Source: Asterella californica (taxonomy: Eukaryota; Streptophyta; Marchantiopsida; Marchantiales; Aytoniaceae). From it: a DNA stretch of 64,000 nucleotides. Shown here one piece after another: positions 11,646-22,803 of the stretch. How positions within the stretch are numbered: position 1 is the stretch's first letter; each line of letters opens with the position of its first letter. A model generated the notes under the pieces. That model saw nothing but the letters and a program-made list of their open reading frames with translations. It searched no databases and had not been told where the DNA came from. The stretch is from NCBI GenBank assembly GCA_036924285.1, contig JAYKYS010000002.1:36068501-36132500 (forward strand), in the 5' to 3' direction. A program made the translations under genes and the position numbers.

Positions 11646-13644
11646 AGAACTATTATGGTGACCCTCTGTTACGATTCACCTCTTCCATTCTTCTCAGATA
11701 AGTATGCAGAGGTTTAATTTAGTATTTATTTTGTTTGTTAGAAAAAGAAAAATAATAAATCAATATCTGTTAATTAATTAAATGTAATCTAGACATTGTA
11801 CTTGTTAAACCCCATGTGCCCCTAGAAATAGTCTTGGTAACCAGGACTCCATTTTGCGAGTTCACAATCTGCGAGTGAAGAATTTAACCATTAAACTTAA
11901 AATAGTGTTGTTGATAAAAAAAATATTGCAAGAATAGCATCTGTCGAGTAAAGACTTAGATGAAAGTTTTCCAAGAGCATTACAATCTGGACTTCATTGC
12001 AGAGCAAACTGCAAACAGAGAATCGATGAGAAATGTTCACATGAAATTTTCTGGTTTCTTAGGAAAAAACGAATCTTTTCTCAACTCAAAAGTTCTCTTG
12101 TAGCTTTCGTACGAAGAGGTATAATTTAGTATCTAATGTTTTTGTTAGAAAATGTTAGATAATAAATTAACATGTAGATTATATTAATTAAATCTAAATC
12201 TAAATATTATATATTAATAACTTCTCGCTCTTGTTCTTTTGGAAAGTGCATCTGTCCAGGTGTATTTTATGGGTTGTTTTTATATGTAATTTTCATTTGA
12301 TTATCTTTTACAATCTAATATATAATTTCTGTATACCATTTACAATTCTTTTCTAACAGAAAGCGAACAAAAGTTTTCTAACTTGAAGTAGCATGCATAT
12401 CCAGTAACTGGAGAACCGAACTACTACAGTTATGAAGTGGAACCAAACCATAAACTGTGAGTCGGTCCAATCGGGTTGTGGAAGAACCACGATGGAGAAC
12501 TGAGAGCTATTCCACATCGTCACCTCTTCTTTATTGTGCTCAAAGTCGCAAGATCAACCTGGTGTAATTTTAATCTTGTTACTATCGGAAAAGTATAAGA
12601 ATTATGGGAAATTTCTTATATTATTTTTTAACTTTATGTCTAAATACTAATTAATAACCAGACTTGGAGATGCAAGAAGATTCAGATATAACTCATAAAG
12701 CGAGTGTAAAAAAATGCACTTCCGAAACTATATATCCACGGAAAAATCACAATTAATTAATATTTTAATTAGTTCTTGACATTTCCTAACAAAAAGGTTG
12801 GGTATTTGCAAGGATGTTCGACTTTATACGACCGTATAGTTATAATCATTGTATGCAGGTTGTCTCGTATCGTCTTCCAAATAAGACAAGCTGCTAGCCA
12901 AGAGCTGACATTTGTCTCTAGACAAGCCACCCTCCTACATCCGGTCAGAACAAAGAAGTGCAAAGCAAAACAAATAAATCGGACTGGAAACTCTATGCTC
13001 TACTTCCGGTCTACAAACAGTCCAAGGCAGTGGGCAGTACACTAACGTTATGCGTTGGTCTGAGGCTCACCTTGACTCCTGCCTTCATGCCGAAGTCTAT
13101 GAGCATTCACATTACTGTTTCTACATGCACTTGTACGAAATGCATTTCACAATCTACGGCGTCTATCTACGTATATTTGCACCCCTTTCTCGCCAGAATA
13201 ACCCACTAGTGAACACGATGCCCGAAGGCTGGGAGTACGACTCCAAGGGTTGTTTCACCTGAACGTCACTTGTTTGGGGAAAGTGGTAGAACACATGTTT
13301 TATCACCCCTAATATAAAAAACACGCGACGCAATGAATAGCCAACGGATGAAAAGACCCCATCAAGCCTTACATTGGGGAAAAGGACCGGAGGGGCCAAG
13401 CAGCAAACGCCCCGAAAATTATCAGCCGAGTTACATATGATCATGTCGGTGAGTCCTTGACGAGCAGGTCGCACATTGGAAAAACCGGCGCGAGCCAGGC
13501 GAACATGCTGATCTATTGTCAGTTTCCCTACCTGGAGAATCTGTTGATGAAGTCTCATGAAGGTGGATCTCTTGCGGTGGCCAACGTTGCTGGATGCTTG
13601 TGATGTCCTCCTGAGATAAGGATGGTACTGACTTATGTTTTCAG

Positions 13645-14436
13645 CTACCGGAGACGGATCACGGTGATGGCTTGTCGTGACGTTGAGGACCGAAGGATTG
13701 TCAATGCAGTAGGTAGACGGTTCTTGTTTGGTTGTGAGCTGGATGAACTCGCAGTCGGAGTTGGTGTTGGCGCGTCTCCTCCACCACCTCCTCCTCCTCT
13801 AGAGCTGGATGGTGTGACGGGAGGAACAAGCTGACCAGTGATAGGAGGAATGAGAGGCGGCACGGAAGAAGGAGGGGGCTGAGCTCCCACTGAAACTAGA
13901 GTGAGAGCTAGTGCAGAAGGTACTGGGTGGTTGTTATAGAACTCAATGTTGTTCTGAGGAAATTCTTCTGTTAGGATAGAATTATCGGAGAGAACAGGTG
14001 TGGGTACATAAAGGAAAGGAGATTCGTCAAAAATGACATCTCGTGAAGTGAAAGCGTGGCCGTCAGATTTGTGTTGTAGACGGTATGCTTTGCTGCATGC
14101 ACTATAACCTAGCAAGATGCAAGCATGGGAGTGATCATCTAACTTAGAGCGGAGATCAGCTTGGACTTGGGAATATGCAGTGCATCCAAAAACACGTAGG
14201 TGTGAAATATCATGCTTGCGGTTGTGTCGTAACTCAAATGGTGTCAACTTAGAGGGAAGGGCTTTTGTCGGACACCTGTTCTGGATGTAGTAGGCACAGT
14301 TGATAGCTTCTCCCCCGTAAGGTTTTGACAGGCATGACTCATGCAACATGGTACGAACAGAATTAAGAAGAGTGCAGTTTTTTTGTTCAGCAACGTCATT
14401 TTGTTGAGACGTATGTGGAACAGTGAGTTTACACAC
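13645..14436 (-). pseudogene. Copia B integrase core fragment
   Basis: A 263-codon open frame covers the C-terminal half of a copia integrase. It includes the segment around the catalytic glutamate (QQNDVAEQKN), the motif THELR-like TPFELRHNRKHDISHLRVFGC, and the GYS...YR...DVIFDESPF block typical of copia. A low-complexity linker follows, with PPPSSVPPLIPP and a run of seven glycines. The N-terminal HHCC zinc-binding region and the first two catalytic aspartates are absent. Confidence 0.88.
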
Positions 14437-14810
14437 GATCCTGCGTAGGGGTCCATGTCCTCCGAGGGTCCTTGGTCCTAGTGAGGCCTCGATTTGTGTG
14501 TTCGTGGATCGAGGACCTCCTCGTACTTTGGAATCCTTGACTCGCGTGCGTGCGGGTCAGAAAGTGTTTCTCTAGTTGTTGCACGAAGGCCTTGAAATTG
14601 TTGATGTGGATCATTACTGAATCGTTCGGTCATTCTAAGAAGCCAAAACTTTTCTCTTAGGTGCATACAGGTGACGTGGTCTTAACCAGCAAAATTTACG
14701 GTCAGAGTTGTCCATGCATCGTTCGTCGTAGTGCAAGTGAGTATGTGATCGACGACTGAGTTTGCACAGCACTCGTTGATTGCGATTAGTGCATTTTTGT
14801 TCTTCTTGTC

Positions 14811-15017
14811 TCATTCTGCAATGCTGTCCGGTCTGATAACTGGTCTCGCTGTTCCACCGAGACTTATCGCTCCATGTCGTGTGATTATGTCATCCACCAC
14901 GTCGAGTATCTCTTCTGAATCGAGTAGAAGGGTTATTTTGTGCTTCCAAAAGATGAAGAAGGTGTCATCGAGTATCGTCCATCCTTTCGTGTTGAATGAT
15001 GCAGTCATTCTATGCAA
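14811..15017 (-). pseudogene. Copia B gag N-terminal fragment
   Basis: The short open frame starts at an ATG about 165 bp inside the PBS and matches the start of copia gag (FNTKGWTILDD, FWKHKITLLLDSEEI). It stops after 68 codons. Remnants of later gag are visible out of frame down to about 14450. Confidence 0.7.
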
Positions 15018-15193
15018 TCTTGATCTTGGGAACTGAACTGGTCCTTTTTCACACTGTGTTGGTTTTCTGTGCAGAGAACGTCCTCCATGTAACGATCAAG
15101 GCGTCGCTTGATCGCTCTGGTTTCTAATGTCTAAGGCTTAGAGAGAACATATGTTATCTAATAGATCATCTAACAACACGGGCTCTGATACCA

Positions 15194-15450
15194 TGTAGGA
15201 AACTAAGGCAACTTACTCTAAGACACTTAACTGGAAGGCATACACTGAATATGTGTGAGAGAGAACGAGAGAGAACTGGATAGTCCAAGCCAAATGTAAA
15301 CTCTGATAAATGAATAATGATAATGAGAGGACCAGGTGGGTCCTCTTGATATACAAGGAGAGGCAGTAAAGGGTCGAGGGGTGTTTTCCCTTTGTGTCCT
15401 TTCATAGTATCCAGTTCAAGGATAGTTACTGTTCACACAATATTCTATCA
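15194..15450 (-). repeat. Copia B 5' LTR (inverted)
   Basis: The ends are TGTAGGAAAC and TATTCTATCA in plus orientation. It is roughly 90% identical by eye to the reverse complement of 19058-19325, and it abuts the PBS at 15182-15193. Confidence 0.9.
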
Positions 15451-17280
15451 TCTATACTATAATAGAGTTAGCAAGAGGTTTTCAAATAGTCGATTGTACT
15501 GTAAGGACATCTCACATGTCAATCTCAAACCAATTGAGACTCTATCGCTAACCTGCGTCTCAACATTGCACCTGCTTGGAACTAACAACATGTTGGACAT
15601 GTGGGACTATGTAGTTACAGATAAAACATTGATACATGTACAAGTAAAACCTTCATGGGATAAATTTTTCACCTTGCCTTGGAGTTTTTCTTCCCATAAT
15701 TAGCCTATTGTCTGGTTGTGACTGTACTCACTTTCACTTTCCATAGACTCGTGCTAGTCTAGTCTCTTTTTCTGCTACGGATTTGTCTAGATAATCATCG
15801 ATTTGAAAAGATTCGCAAGAGGACAAACTTACAAATAGTTTGACATTTTCTGCTTTAACTTCACATGCATCTTCGATGTTTTTTACGAGTGTCACTCAAC
15901 ATAGCTATGTTTACTCTTTCAGTACCAAATACATAGTCCTGCAATTTCATTGCCATCACCTTGTTGTTTCTCGTATTTAGTAGTTAGAGACTAATCCCAC
16001 TAAGATGTCTTTCCTATAATGGTTGAACACTCCTTCTCTATACACCTGTGTGTGCTAGAAAGTAACCAGCAACATAACCCAGCAGTGAATTAATTGCTCG
16101 AGGAGTATCAATTGTGTTTCTCATTTTTCCCAGCAATGATTACTCCAGATTTTTCTTCAAGAGGTTTCTATGTTTCATATAGTGCTTAGAGGCTGGATAC
16201 TATGTTCTACCATGTTAGACGAGATGGAGAACAAAATCTAGTGTTAGTTTTGCTTTGGAGGATTGCTCTAATTATCTGCACACGTTGATATGCATGGATG
16301 TTTTGTTTACCTCATGGTAGATATGTATATTTTTCTGATCTCGAGGATGTAAAATCCATGTAATCAATCGTAAGTTTGATTCTTAATCCTTATGTCTTCT
16401 AGTTTTTGTTTGTTCTCAGGATGTATGTATATTTGATTATTATACGATTTGATTTCTAACCTCGTCTATGTCTTCAAACTTCTATATGCGGTTGGGATAT
16501 GATTTCACATCTTGATTGTATTATCATTCGATTTATAATCTTATCTTTGTCTTCAACCTTTGGTGTATCCCATGACGTGATTTCGGATCTATATTTGAGT
16601 CCTTGTTAAATATATGTGTCTCTGGTCTCAAAGTTGTAGAATCTTTGCATCTCTATCCCATGTTTGATTCGTAGTCTTGTCCATGTTTTCTAACTTCTAG
16701 GTGTTAAAGGGACAGACTTTTGCATCTATTTTGATTTTCATTGGATTGTATCGAGAAAAAGAAGAATATTATATTATATTATATTATATTATATTTATCG
16801 ATAATTTTCTTCTTTTTCTCGATAAAAAAAAGTCAGGGACAATAAGTTGATAGAACATTGCAATGTTTGGGAAGTTCAGGCAAACAGAGTAGTGAAAACC
16901 GGTTGAGAATGCGAATTTCTTAAAGATTTAGAGAAAAGAGTAGAAAAGTTATCGAGTAAAAAATGAAGATAGTACTCAATACTCGAAAAGTGAAGCAGTT
17001 TCTGGTGACCTTTAGGCAATTACCGACTGATGCTAGTTCGTGCTAGGAAACCCCCGGTTCTCTAAAAATTCCTTCTCTGTTTATGCTTCCATGCGTAGTC
17101 ACGGTCGTTCTGGGGGGTAACAGTATGAAAGGGAGAAACACTCAACAGAGAGCAACTGGAAAGCCTGCAAGAGTTCATACTCGAGGTGTGGATGCAGCTG
17201 TCGGAATCATTCCACGGACAAGATCTGCCGGGGAAATCATTCTGCCTTATGTGGAAAAGCGAGAGGAAGCAGGTTCGCTA
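15451..17280. other. Spacer between the two halves of copia B
   Basis: AT-rich non-coding DNA with a strong hairpin at 16749-16824. If copia B was split by an inversion, this block is the original 5' flank of the element, carried along in reverse. Open frames at 15392-15703 and 17083-17286 have no recognisable domain. Confidence 0.4.
16749..16824. repeat. 18-bp perfect hairpin with pentanucleotide repeat in its loop
   Basis: The arms TATCGAGAAAAAGAAGAA (16749-16766) and TTCTTCTTTTTCTCGATA (16807-16824) are perfect complements. The 40-base loop consists mostly of ATATT pentamers. No coding role is apparent. Confidence 0.85.
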
Positions 17281-17473
17281 CTGTAGTGGACTTCCTTCTC
17301 AACAGCCATATACGGAGACCGATCTGGAGAGTGTCACAAGTATTCCCGTTCCTCCACTGTTGAGACGATCAACAAGACAATCAGTGCCTCCAAGGCGTGA
17401 CCTTGCTGAAGGTTACGAAGACCCCCTTGCTCCTCCAAAACCAAGAAAGCCGAGAAAATAAAAGGGTGCATTA

Positions 17474-17857
17474 ATGGTAACACTCTCACCAGTCCCCATG
17501 GAGCATGTGTCCTACAGAGATGCGCTTTCTTCTCCCAATGGAGAACAATGGGAGAAAGTCATACAGGAGGAACTGGAATCGCATCAAACTAACGGAACAT
17601 GGATGTTCACTGACCTACCACATGACAGACGTGCCATCATCAACAAGTGGACGTTTAAGCTAAAGTTGAACTCTGATGGTTCTATCTCTCGATACAAAGC
17701 ACGTCTTGTGGCACGTGAGTTCACTCAAATCTACGGCCTCGACTACACCGACACTTTTTCACCAGTGATAAGAGTTCAATCGGTACGTCTAATTCTGACT
17801 ATATCTGCACAACATAATTTACATGTGCACCAGATGGACCTAAGACCACTTTCTTGA
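17474..17857 (+). pseudogene. Copia B reverse transcriptase, N-terminal part
   Basis: The frame encodes canonical copia RT start motifs: SYRDALSSPNGEQWEKVIQ, INKWTFKLKLNSDGSI, RYKARLVAREFTQ and DYTDTFSPV. It ends at a stop after VHQMDLRPLS, where copia normally reads HQMDVKTAFLNG. A frameshift follows. Confidence 0.9.
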
Positions 17858-18072
17858 TTGAAACACTCAATGAGGAGATATATAGGAACGTTCCGGAAAG
17901 AGTTACTACTCCGATAAAAAGACAAGTGTGCATATTACTACGCACACTATACGGATTAAAATAATCCTCACGGGAATGATATCTAATAATCGATGGTTTT
18001 TTCATATCCCTTGAGTTTGCCAAGTCTGGTGTCGATGAGAATCTTTACTACTTACATCAGGACAACCAGTTC

Positions 18073-18576
18073 ATGATTTTGGTCTTGTATGTTGACGATA
18101 CCATCATAGCAAGCAATAGCATGGAGTTGATGATCAAACTAAAGAGACAGCTTAGTTCTCGATTCCAGATGAGTGACATTGGAGAAGTACACCATTGTTT
18201 GAGCATAGAGATAAATGGGGACAGATCAGTAGGATGGATAAGACTCAGTCAATCTCTATATCTCATCCAAAAGTTATTTCAATTCGGTCTGGAGAACTGT
18301 AAGCCTGTCAGCACTCTCATGACTCCAAGTGAGAAACTTCATGCTCATGATCCTCTCACCAATGAGGAGGAGACGACTTTATGCGCTAACTATCCATATC
18401 AAAGCGCAGCCGGATCCATCAACTGGGCAGTTGTATGTACAAGGCCGGACTTATCATATATCATAATATCATTATCTCAGCATATGGCAAGTCCCGGCCC
18501 AGCTCACATCACTGCAATGAAGAGAGCTTTCAAATACATCAAAGGTACTTTGGACTATAGTCTTGAGTACATATAG
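18073..18576 (+). pseudogene. Copia B reverse transcriptase, C-terminal part, and RNase H start
   Basis: The frame carries LVLYVDDTIIASNS (active site), LSSRFQMSDIGE and YQSAAGSINWAVVCTRPDLSY, the usual copia blocks before RNase H. It stops after DYSLEYI. RNase H continues degraded to about 19000, including CDADWGGD and ADMIADILIKS. Confidence 0.9.
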
Positions 18577-19057
18577 TCTCCTAAACCATGCTCTCTTTTT
18601 GGATATTGTGATGCTGATTGGGGAGGTGATGTTGAATACGACAAATTGTTTCATTTTTGCTTAAGGAGAGATCAGTTGGTCATCCAAGCGACATCCATCT
18701 ATGGCGTTATCAAGTACGGAAGCTGAGTACGTAGAGTACATGTTCTTCAGAAGCAATTTGGCTACCACAACTACTCACAGATATTGGACTGAAAGATGAA
18801 CAACCAACAATCTTATTTTGTGATAATCAAAGTGTTATTGCTCTAGTTGACACGACCAAATTTCATGATAGGACAAAGCATATAGATTGTCCAGTATCAC
18901 TTCATAAAAGATCAAGTCACTCTCAAAACAATGTTAGTTCAATATTGTCCAACGGCTGATATGATAGCTGATATTCTTATCAAGAGTTCACCAGCTCCTA
19001 AAGTATAATACTTGTTGCCGAAACTCGGACTGTTAAAGACTAGTTACTGAGTGGAAG

Positions 19058-19325
19058 TGATAGAATACTGTGTGAACAATAACTATCCTTGAATTGAATA
19101 TTATGAAGGGACACAAGGAGAAGACACCCCTCGATCTTATACTGACTCTCCTTGTATATCAGGAGGACCCACCTGGTCCTCTCATTATCGTTATTCATTT
19201 ATCAGAGTTTACCTTTGGCTTGGACTATCTAGTTCTCTCTCGTTCTCTCTCGTTCTCTCTCTCACACATTCAGTGTATACGTTCCAGTTATAGTGTCTTA
19301 GAGTAAGTTACCTTAGTTTCTTACA
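19058..19325 (+). repeat. Copia B 3' LTR
   Basis: The ends are TGATAGAATA and TTTCTTACA, 268 bp. It carries a short CT-rich tandem (TCTCTCTCGT repeats) that is one unit longer than in the 15194-15450 copy. The flanking five bases are ATAAA. The reverse-complement flank of the other LTR is ATAGA, a 4/5 match. Confidence 0.9.
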
Positions 19326-20149
19326 ATAAAATTATCGGAAGATGCAGAGAATTACTTGATCCTATCGTTAGTATATTTATTTTCTTGAATCCTTGTGTTA
19401 TTTGATAACACCCTTCACTACTTATAGTAGGTTCAGTAAATCAATGACACATCATCAAAATACGAGAAGTGCATGTTAATCGTAAGATCTTACGATTAAA
19501 CTTATCGTGTGAGTTAAACTTAATCAAAAGTTTGATTTAAAATATTTTACAACAGATTATCAATCTAGATTATCTTTTTATTTGATTTAGCGTAATGTTT
19601 TTATATAGCGGTAACCTGCTAAACTTGCTATTGTCAGTCAAGGGTATGATAAAGTAACGCAACGTCAAGAGGGGTGGAGTAAAGTTCGACAAAGATATTA
19701 GAGTTAGGGTCAAGTAAATTTCTGTCGAAAGATGTAAATTAAAACACTATGGGGGAGATATGGGGAAGTTATAGTTAAACTCTCGAAAATGGAGATGTAC
19801 AAGTAAATGCCATACCAACCCTGTCTTTACCACACGTAGGTGCATTGTAGGCACAATAGACACCGTGGTTCCGTACTCTGTGCCGCTACCTGGTACAGTT
19901 GTCATTAAACCTGAGACCTTACAGTTAGCCGGAATTAAGCCCACAGTACAGCTTCTATTTTTCATTTGCAGAACTTATCCTATATTTCGTCGTTTCTTAT
20001 ACTTTTGTCGTGTACTTTTTTCCTCTAGCATAACATATATAGAATCCCGTGGACCCATTCCCATCCTTAAAACTTGGCTCACTTGTTGACTGAAATCTAG
20101 TACTAAATCACAGAGTGCATTACATTCTAACTATTAGAGAATTATATTA

Positions 20150-20497
20150 AACCTTGAGTATGAGTATAAAAGCATAAAAGCAAATATTTTATTTTTTCTC
20201 CTAGTGTATGTTGAGTTTGAAATAAAGATTCTCTTTTGCTCTAAGCAACCTCTAATATTCATTTTAGCATTTTTCTTTTGATATTCAATAATTAACTTTG
20301 AGATGAATCATAATATCTCAAGTTGGTGGGTAGCTTTCAGTTGATTCTTTATTTAACATATTTCAAGTTGAAATGAAGGTGTAATGACCAAAAGCATTTC
20401 TACATAACGGTTAAATTATGCTGTACTCTGAAAACAAACCCGCAAAATAGTGTCTTCTGGGTCACTGGAGCTTTTGTATCCGGGCTTTAATTAATGA
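20150..20497 (+). repeat. Dispersed unclassified repeat, copy 2
   Basis: This is a homologue of 2840-3112 with an extra ~70 bp in the middle. Shared landmarks are GAGTATGAGTATAA, GATGAATCATAA, CATAACGGTTAAATT, GAAAACAAACC and CGGGCTTTAAT. Confidence 0.65.
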
Positions 20498-21396
20498 TGT
20501 ATGCAAGTCTCTCTTAGCAAGCAAATTTTATAACTATGTGATCTCCAGTGCTATCTAAGTAAATCATCGTAATTCTATACTCAATAGAAATCGAAGCAAA
20601 ATATGCATCCAAAGGATGAAAAGAATAAACCTGGTTTCGGACGGATAGAGTGAGTTCGAGGAGTGCTTTTTGATTTTCTGTCTTTGTCTTTGTTTTTATC
20701 TATTATAAAGAAGTAAAAATATTAGATAAAACTATAAGACAATATATATTCACATTCATATATATTTCTAAATACTAAAATATTACAAGAACGAAAAGTC
20801 ACGATAAAATCCATAAGTGAAGCGCTTCCGGGAGTATAAGACCGGAGACCAAAAACCAGAAAGTTATTGATTTATAATAATAAATAATTTATTAACTAAC
20901 CTTTCTCTCGGAAAATATAGGTAATAAATTCATGGGAATGCTGCTCTTTCTGGAAGATGGAGAGGGTGAATATGCATCTAAAATCCCCTTTCGGTTCAGA
21001 GAAGGAAAAAGACAAGCTATAAGAACGATAGTTAAAATTCACTAGATCATTGGTTGTAAAATTACTTTATAGCCTCTTCTGGCTATATTAATATTAAGTA
21101 TGTGATAGATTTAATTTAAGTATGAGACATAATTTAGGTATCGCAGATTATGTCACATCATTAGTTTAAAACGGCTAAGTGAAAATTGGGACTGTAGAGA
21201 ACTGTGACACTGAATAGGAAGACTGGAAGAACCGTCTTAACTTTTTTAGAATATAAGGTTCCATGAAGTACACGTACAACAAAAAGAAGATAATAACTCA
21301 TAAGTTTAACGTGAAAGGATAACCTCTCGTGAGTAAAAGTCCAAGATGGTCAAAGCTTTCACATTTATTAATTATAAAATAATTATTTATCTAAAT

Positions 21397-21453
21397 GTTA
21401 ATTTATTACCTAACCCTTCTCAACTGAACGGAAGGGTTAGGTAATAACTTAAC
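21397..21453. repeat. Foldback repeat (MITE-like)
   Basis: The perfect 16-bp arms TTATTACCTAACCCTT (21403-21418) and AAGGGTTAGGTAATAA (21432-21447) extend to 22 bp with one mismatch, around a 13-base loop. The motif resembles the foldback at 58125-58178. Confidence 0.75.
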
Positions 21454-21879
21454 GTTAACATATTTGCCTCCTCCATCGAAAGATGGAGAGGGTGAATATA
21501 TACGTACGCTTGGAAAATGCATAACCTCGCAATAACGTTGCACACGCATCCAGTGGATTTCTAGTTAATTTTGGAATTTTGCGTATTTCTAGCCGTGCCT
21601 GTAGACCCAGCGGCTAACTCTCAGGCTAGGCCAGAGATATCCGTGGGCCGTCCACGTAACTCAGGGGGACAAGTCCTCAGATCGTTCACTTCCCCTTCGG
21701 ATGAACCCGTAAGCCGGTTTACGGACGCGGAAATTCTTGTCGGCTAGGGACGACATTGACCGCCGCCGTGACTACGGGGCCTATCCGCGCTCTCAGACAA
21801 CCGCGTACAAGTAAACCGACGAGGAGAAGACAAAGCGAACACGGAGCTCGAGCGACAGCACGATGCAGAATTTCCCCAA

Positions 21880-22803
21880 ATTTACAAACTTACTTTTGCG
21901 GCGTGGGGCGGACGAGATGAGAGGAGAGGAGAGGAGCTAGCTAAGCAGTGAGCATCTGCTGTTTTCCACTGCAGCGATGGCGTGATGCTGAAGGGGCCGG
22001 GAAGCGAGCGGGGAGAAGAGGGGAGGGTTCCAGGTAAGCTTCGCAACTCAAGAAAGGGGTGGAGCGTGAGACGAGGAGGAGAAAAAGCTTCTAGACACGA
22101 GTGAAGGACGGAGTGGGAAGGTCCGACTGGCACGCGCATGTCTGGCAAGAAAGTAGGGAAGGACTGACGTCGACCTGAGGTGGCAAAAACACTGGGCAAG
22201 ATTTAGCTTCAGAGTTAGTCGGGACGAGAAGCGGAGAGAATGCAAGAAGATTGATTCACTGACTGATGTAGTGCATGAGGTGATGACTGGACTTTTCAAG
22301 GTTACTGAGCGGAGTCAGTGGGTATGTGGTCGAGGATTAAGCGCTGTGGTAACCGTGTGAACGAACTGGGAGGGCAACGGGCCCGGTGACGAACTGCGTA
22401 GCGCGGGCGGGAGAGAGTGGATGATTGCATCGTGAGAGTGGTGTTTGTGGGGATTGTTTGGTGTGCTCCCGATCTGCTCGCTTTCCTGTGCTGTGCAGTG
22501 CACGAGTGCTAACCGGAAGACGAGACGAGTGAGTTCAGGTAAAGGAGGAGGCAGAGGAGGAGGAGGAGGAAGAAGAGGGCAGAGAAGGGAGGTGTAGAGT
22601 GGTGGTGTAGTAAGAGATCCGAGTGCTCGTACTGGCAGGTGGTGTGGTGGTGTTGGTGCTGCGTGAACGACAGAGCTCCGAGCAGAGGAGTGACAGGTGC
22701 TGCAGCAGCACCCATCCCACACCGACAGTAGAAAACTTCAGGAAGGGTGGTTCTTGAGTTTTATTACTTGTCGAATCCTGCTGAGAGCGGGAGCTGAGTC
22801 CAG
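21880..22803 (+). promoter_or_regulatory. GC-rich promoter/5' leader of SCAMP
   Basis: Composition changes sharply from AT-rich spacer to GC- and purine-rich DNA, with a GGAGGA-type run at about 22545-22570, just before the SCAMP start codon. Open frames here are antisense or lack similarity. The transcription start cannot be placed from sequence alone. Confidence 0.4.

Larger units (their letters stand above)
10791..13600. other. AT-rich spacer
   Basis: No credible gene is seen. The spacer contains a 47-bp tandem duplication (11362-11455), a SINE-like insertion (11503-11645) and TTAG/ATAATAAATTAA-type motifs near 10.91 and 12.15 kb. Open frames at 12.77-13.56 kb lack recognisable domains. 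Confidence 0.45.
13640..15450 (-). mobile_element. Copia B, 5' half (inverted block): LTR, PBS, gag, integrase
   Basis: On the minus strand this runs from a 257-bp LTR (15194-15450) through a tRNA-Met PBS (15182-15193, reads TGGTATCAGAGC) and a gag N-terminus (about 15017-14811, motif WKHKITLLLDSEEILDVVDD). It then jumps straight into the integrase core (14436-13645, motif LTVPHTSQQNDVAEQKN, catalytic E kept). The C-terminal part of gag, zinc knuckle, protease and N-terminal integrase are missing, so there is an internal deletion near 14440. Sequence similarity stops in the proline/serine-rich integrase-RT linker near 13640. The missing reverse transcriptase half lies 3.6 kb away on the opposite strand. 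Confidence 0.85.
17290..19325 (+). mobile_element. Copia B, 3' half: reverse transcriptase, RNase H, LTR
   Basis: On the plus strand the block opens in the integrase-RT linker (17.29-17.46 kb, motif LLRRSTRQSVPPRR). It continues with reverse transcriptase (17474-17857), the YVDD active site (about 18091), RNase H (to about 19000, motif YCDADWGGD) and the 3' LTR (19058-19325). Several frameshifts and stops break the frames. It picks up almost exactly where the minus-strand block at 13640-15450 leaves off, which suggests one original element. Confidence 0.87.
19326..21840. other. AT-rich spacer with repeats
   Basis: No gene is recognised. It contains the second copy of the dispersed repeat (20150-20497) and a foldback (21397-21453). 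A 19-base block AGATGGAGAGGGTGAATAT occurs exactly at both 20955 and 21481. Confidence 0.45.

Noticed and set aside
13163..13558. 131-codon minus-strand frame next to copia B
   Set aside because: No copia or other motif is recognised, and it lies beyond the point where element similarity ends.
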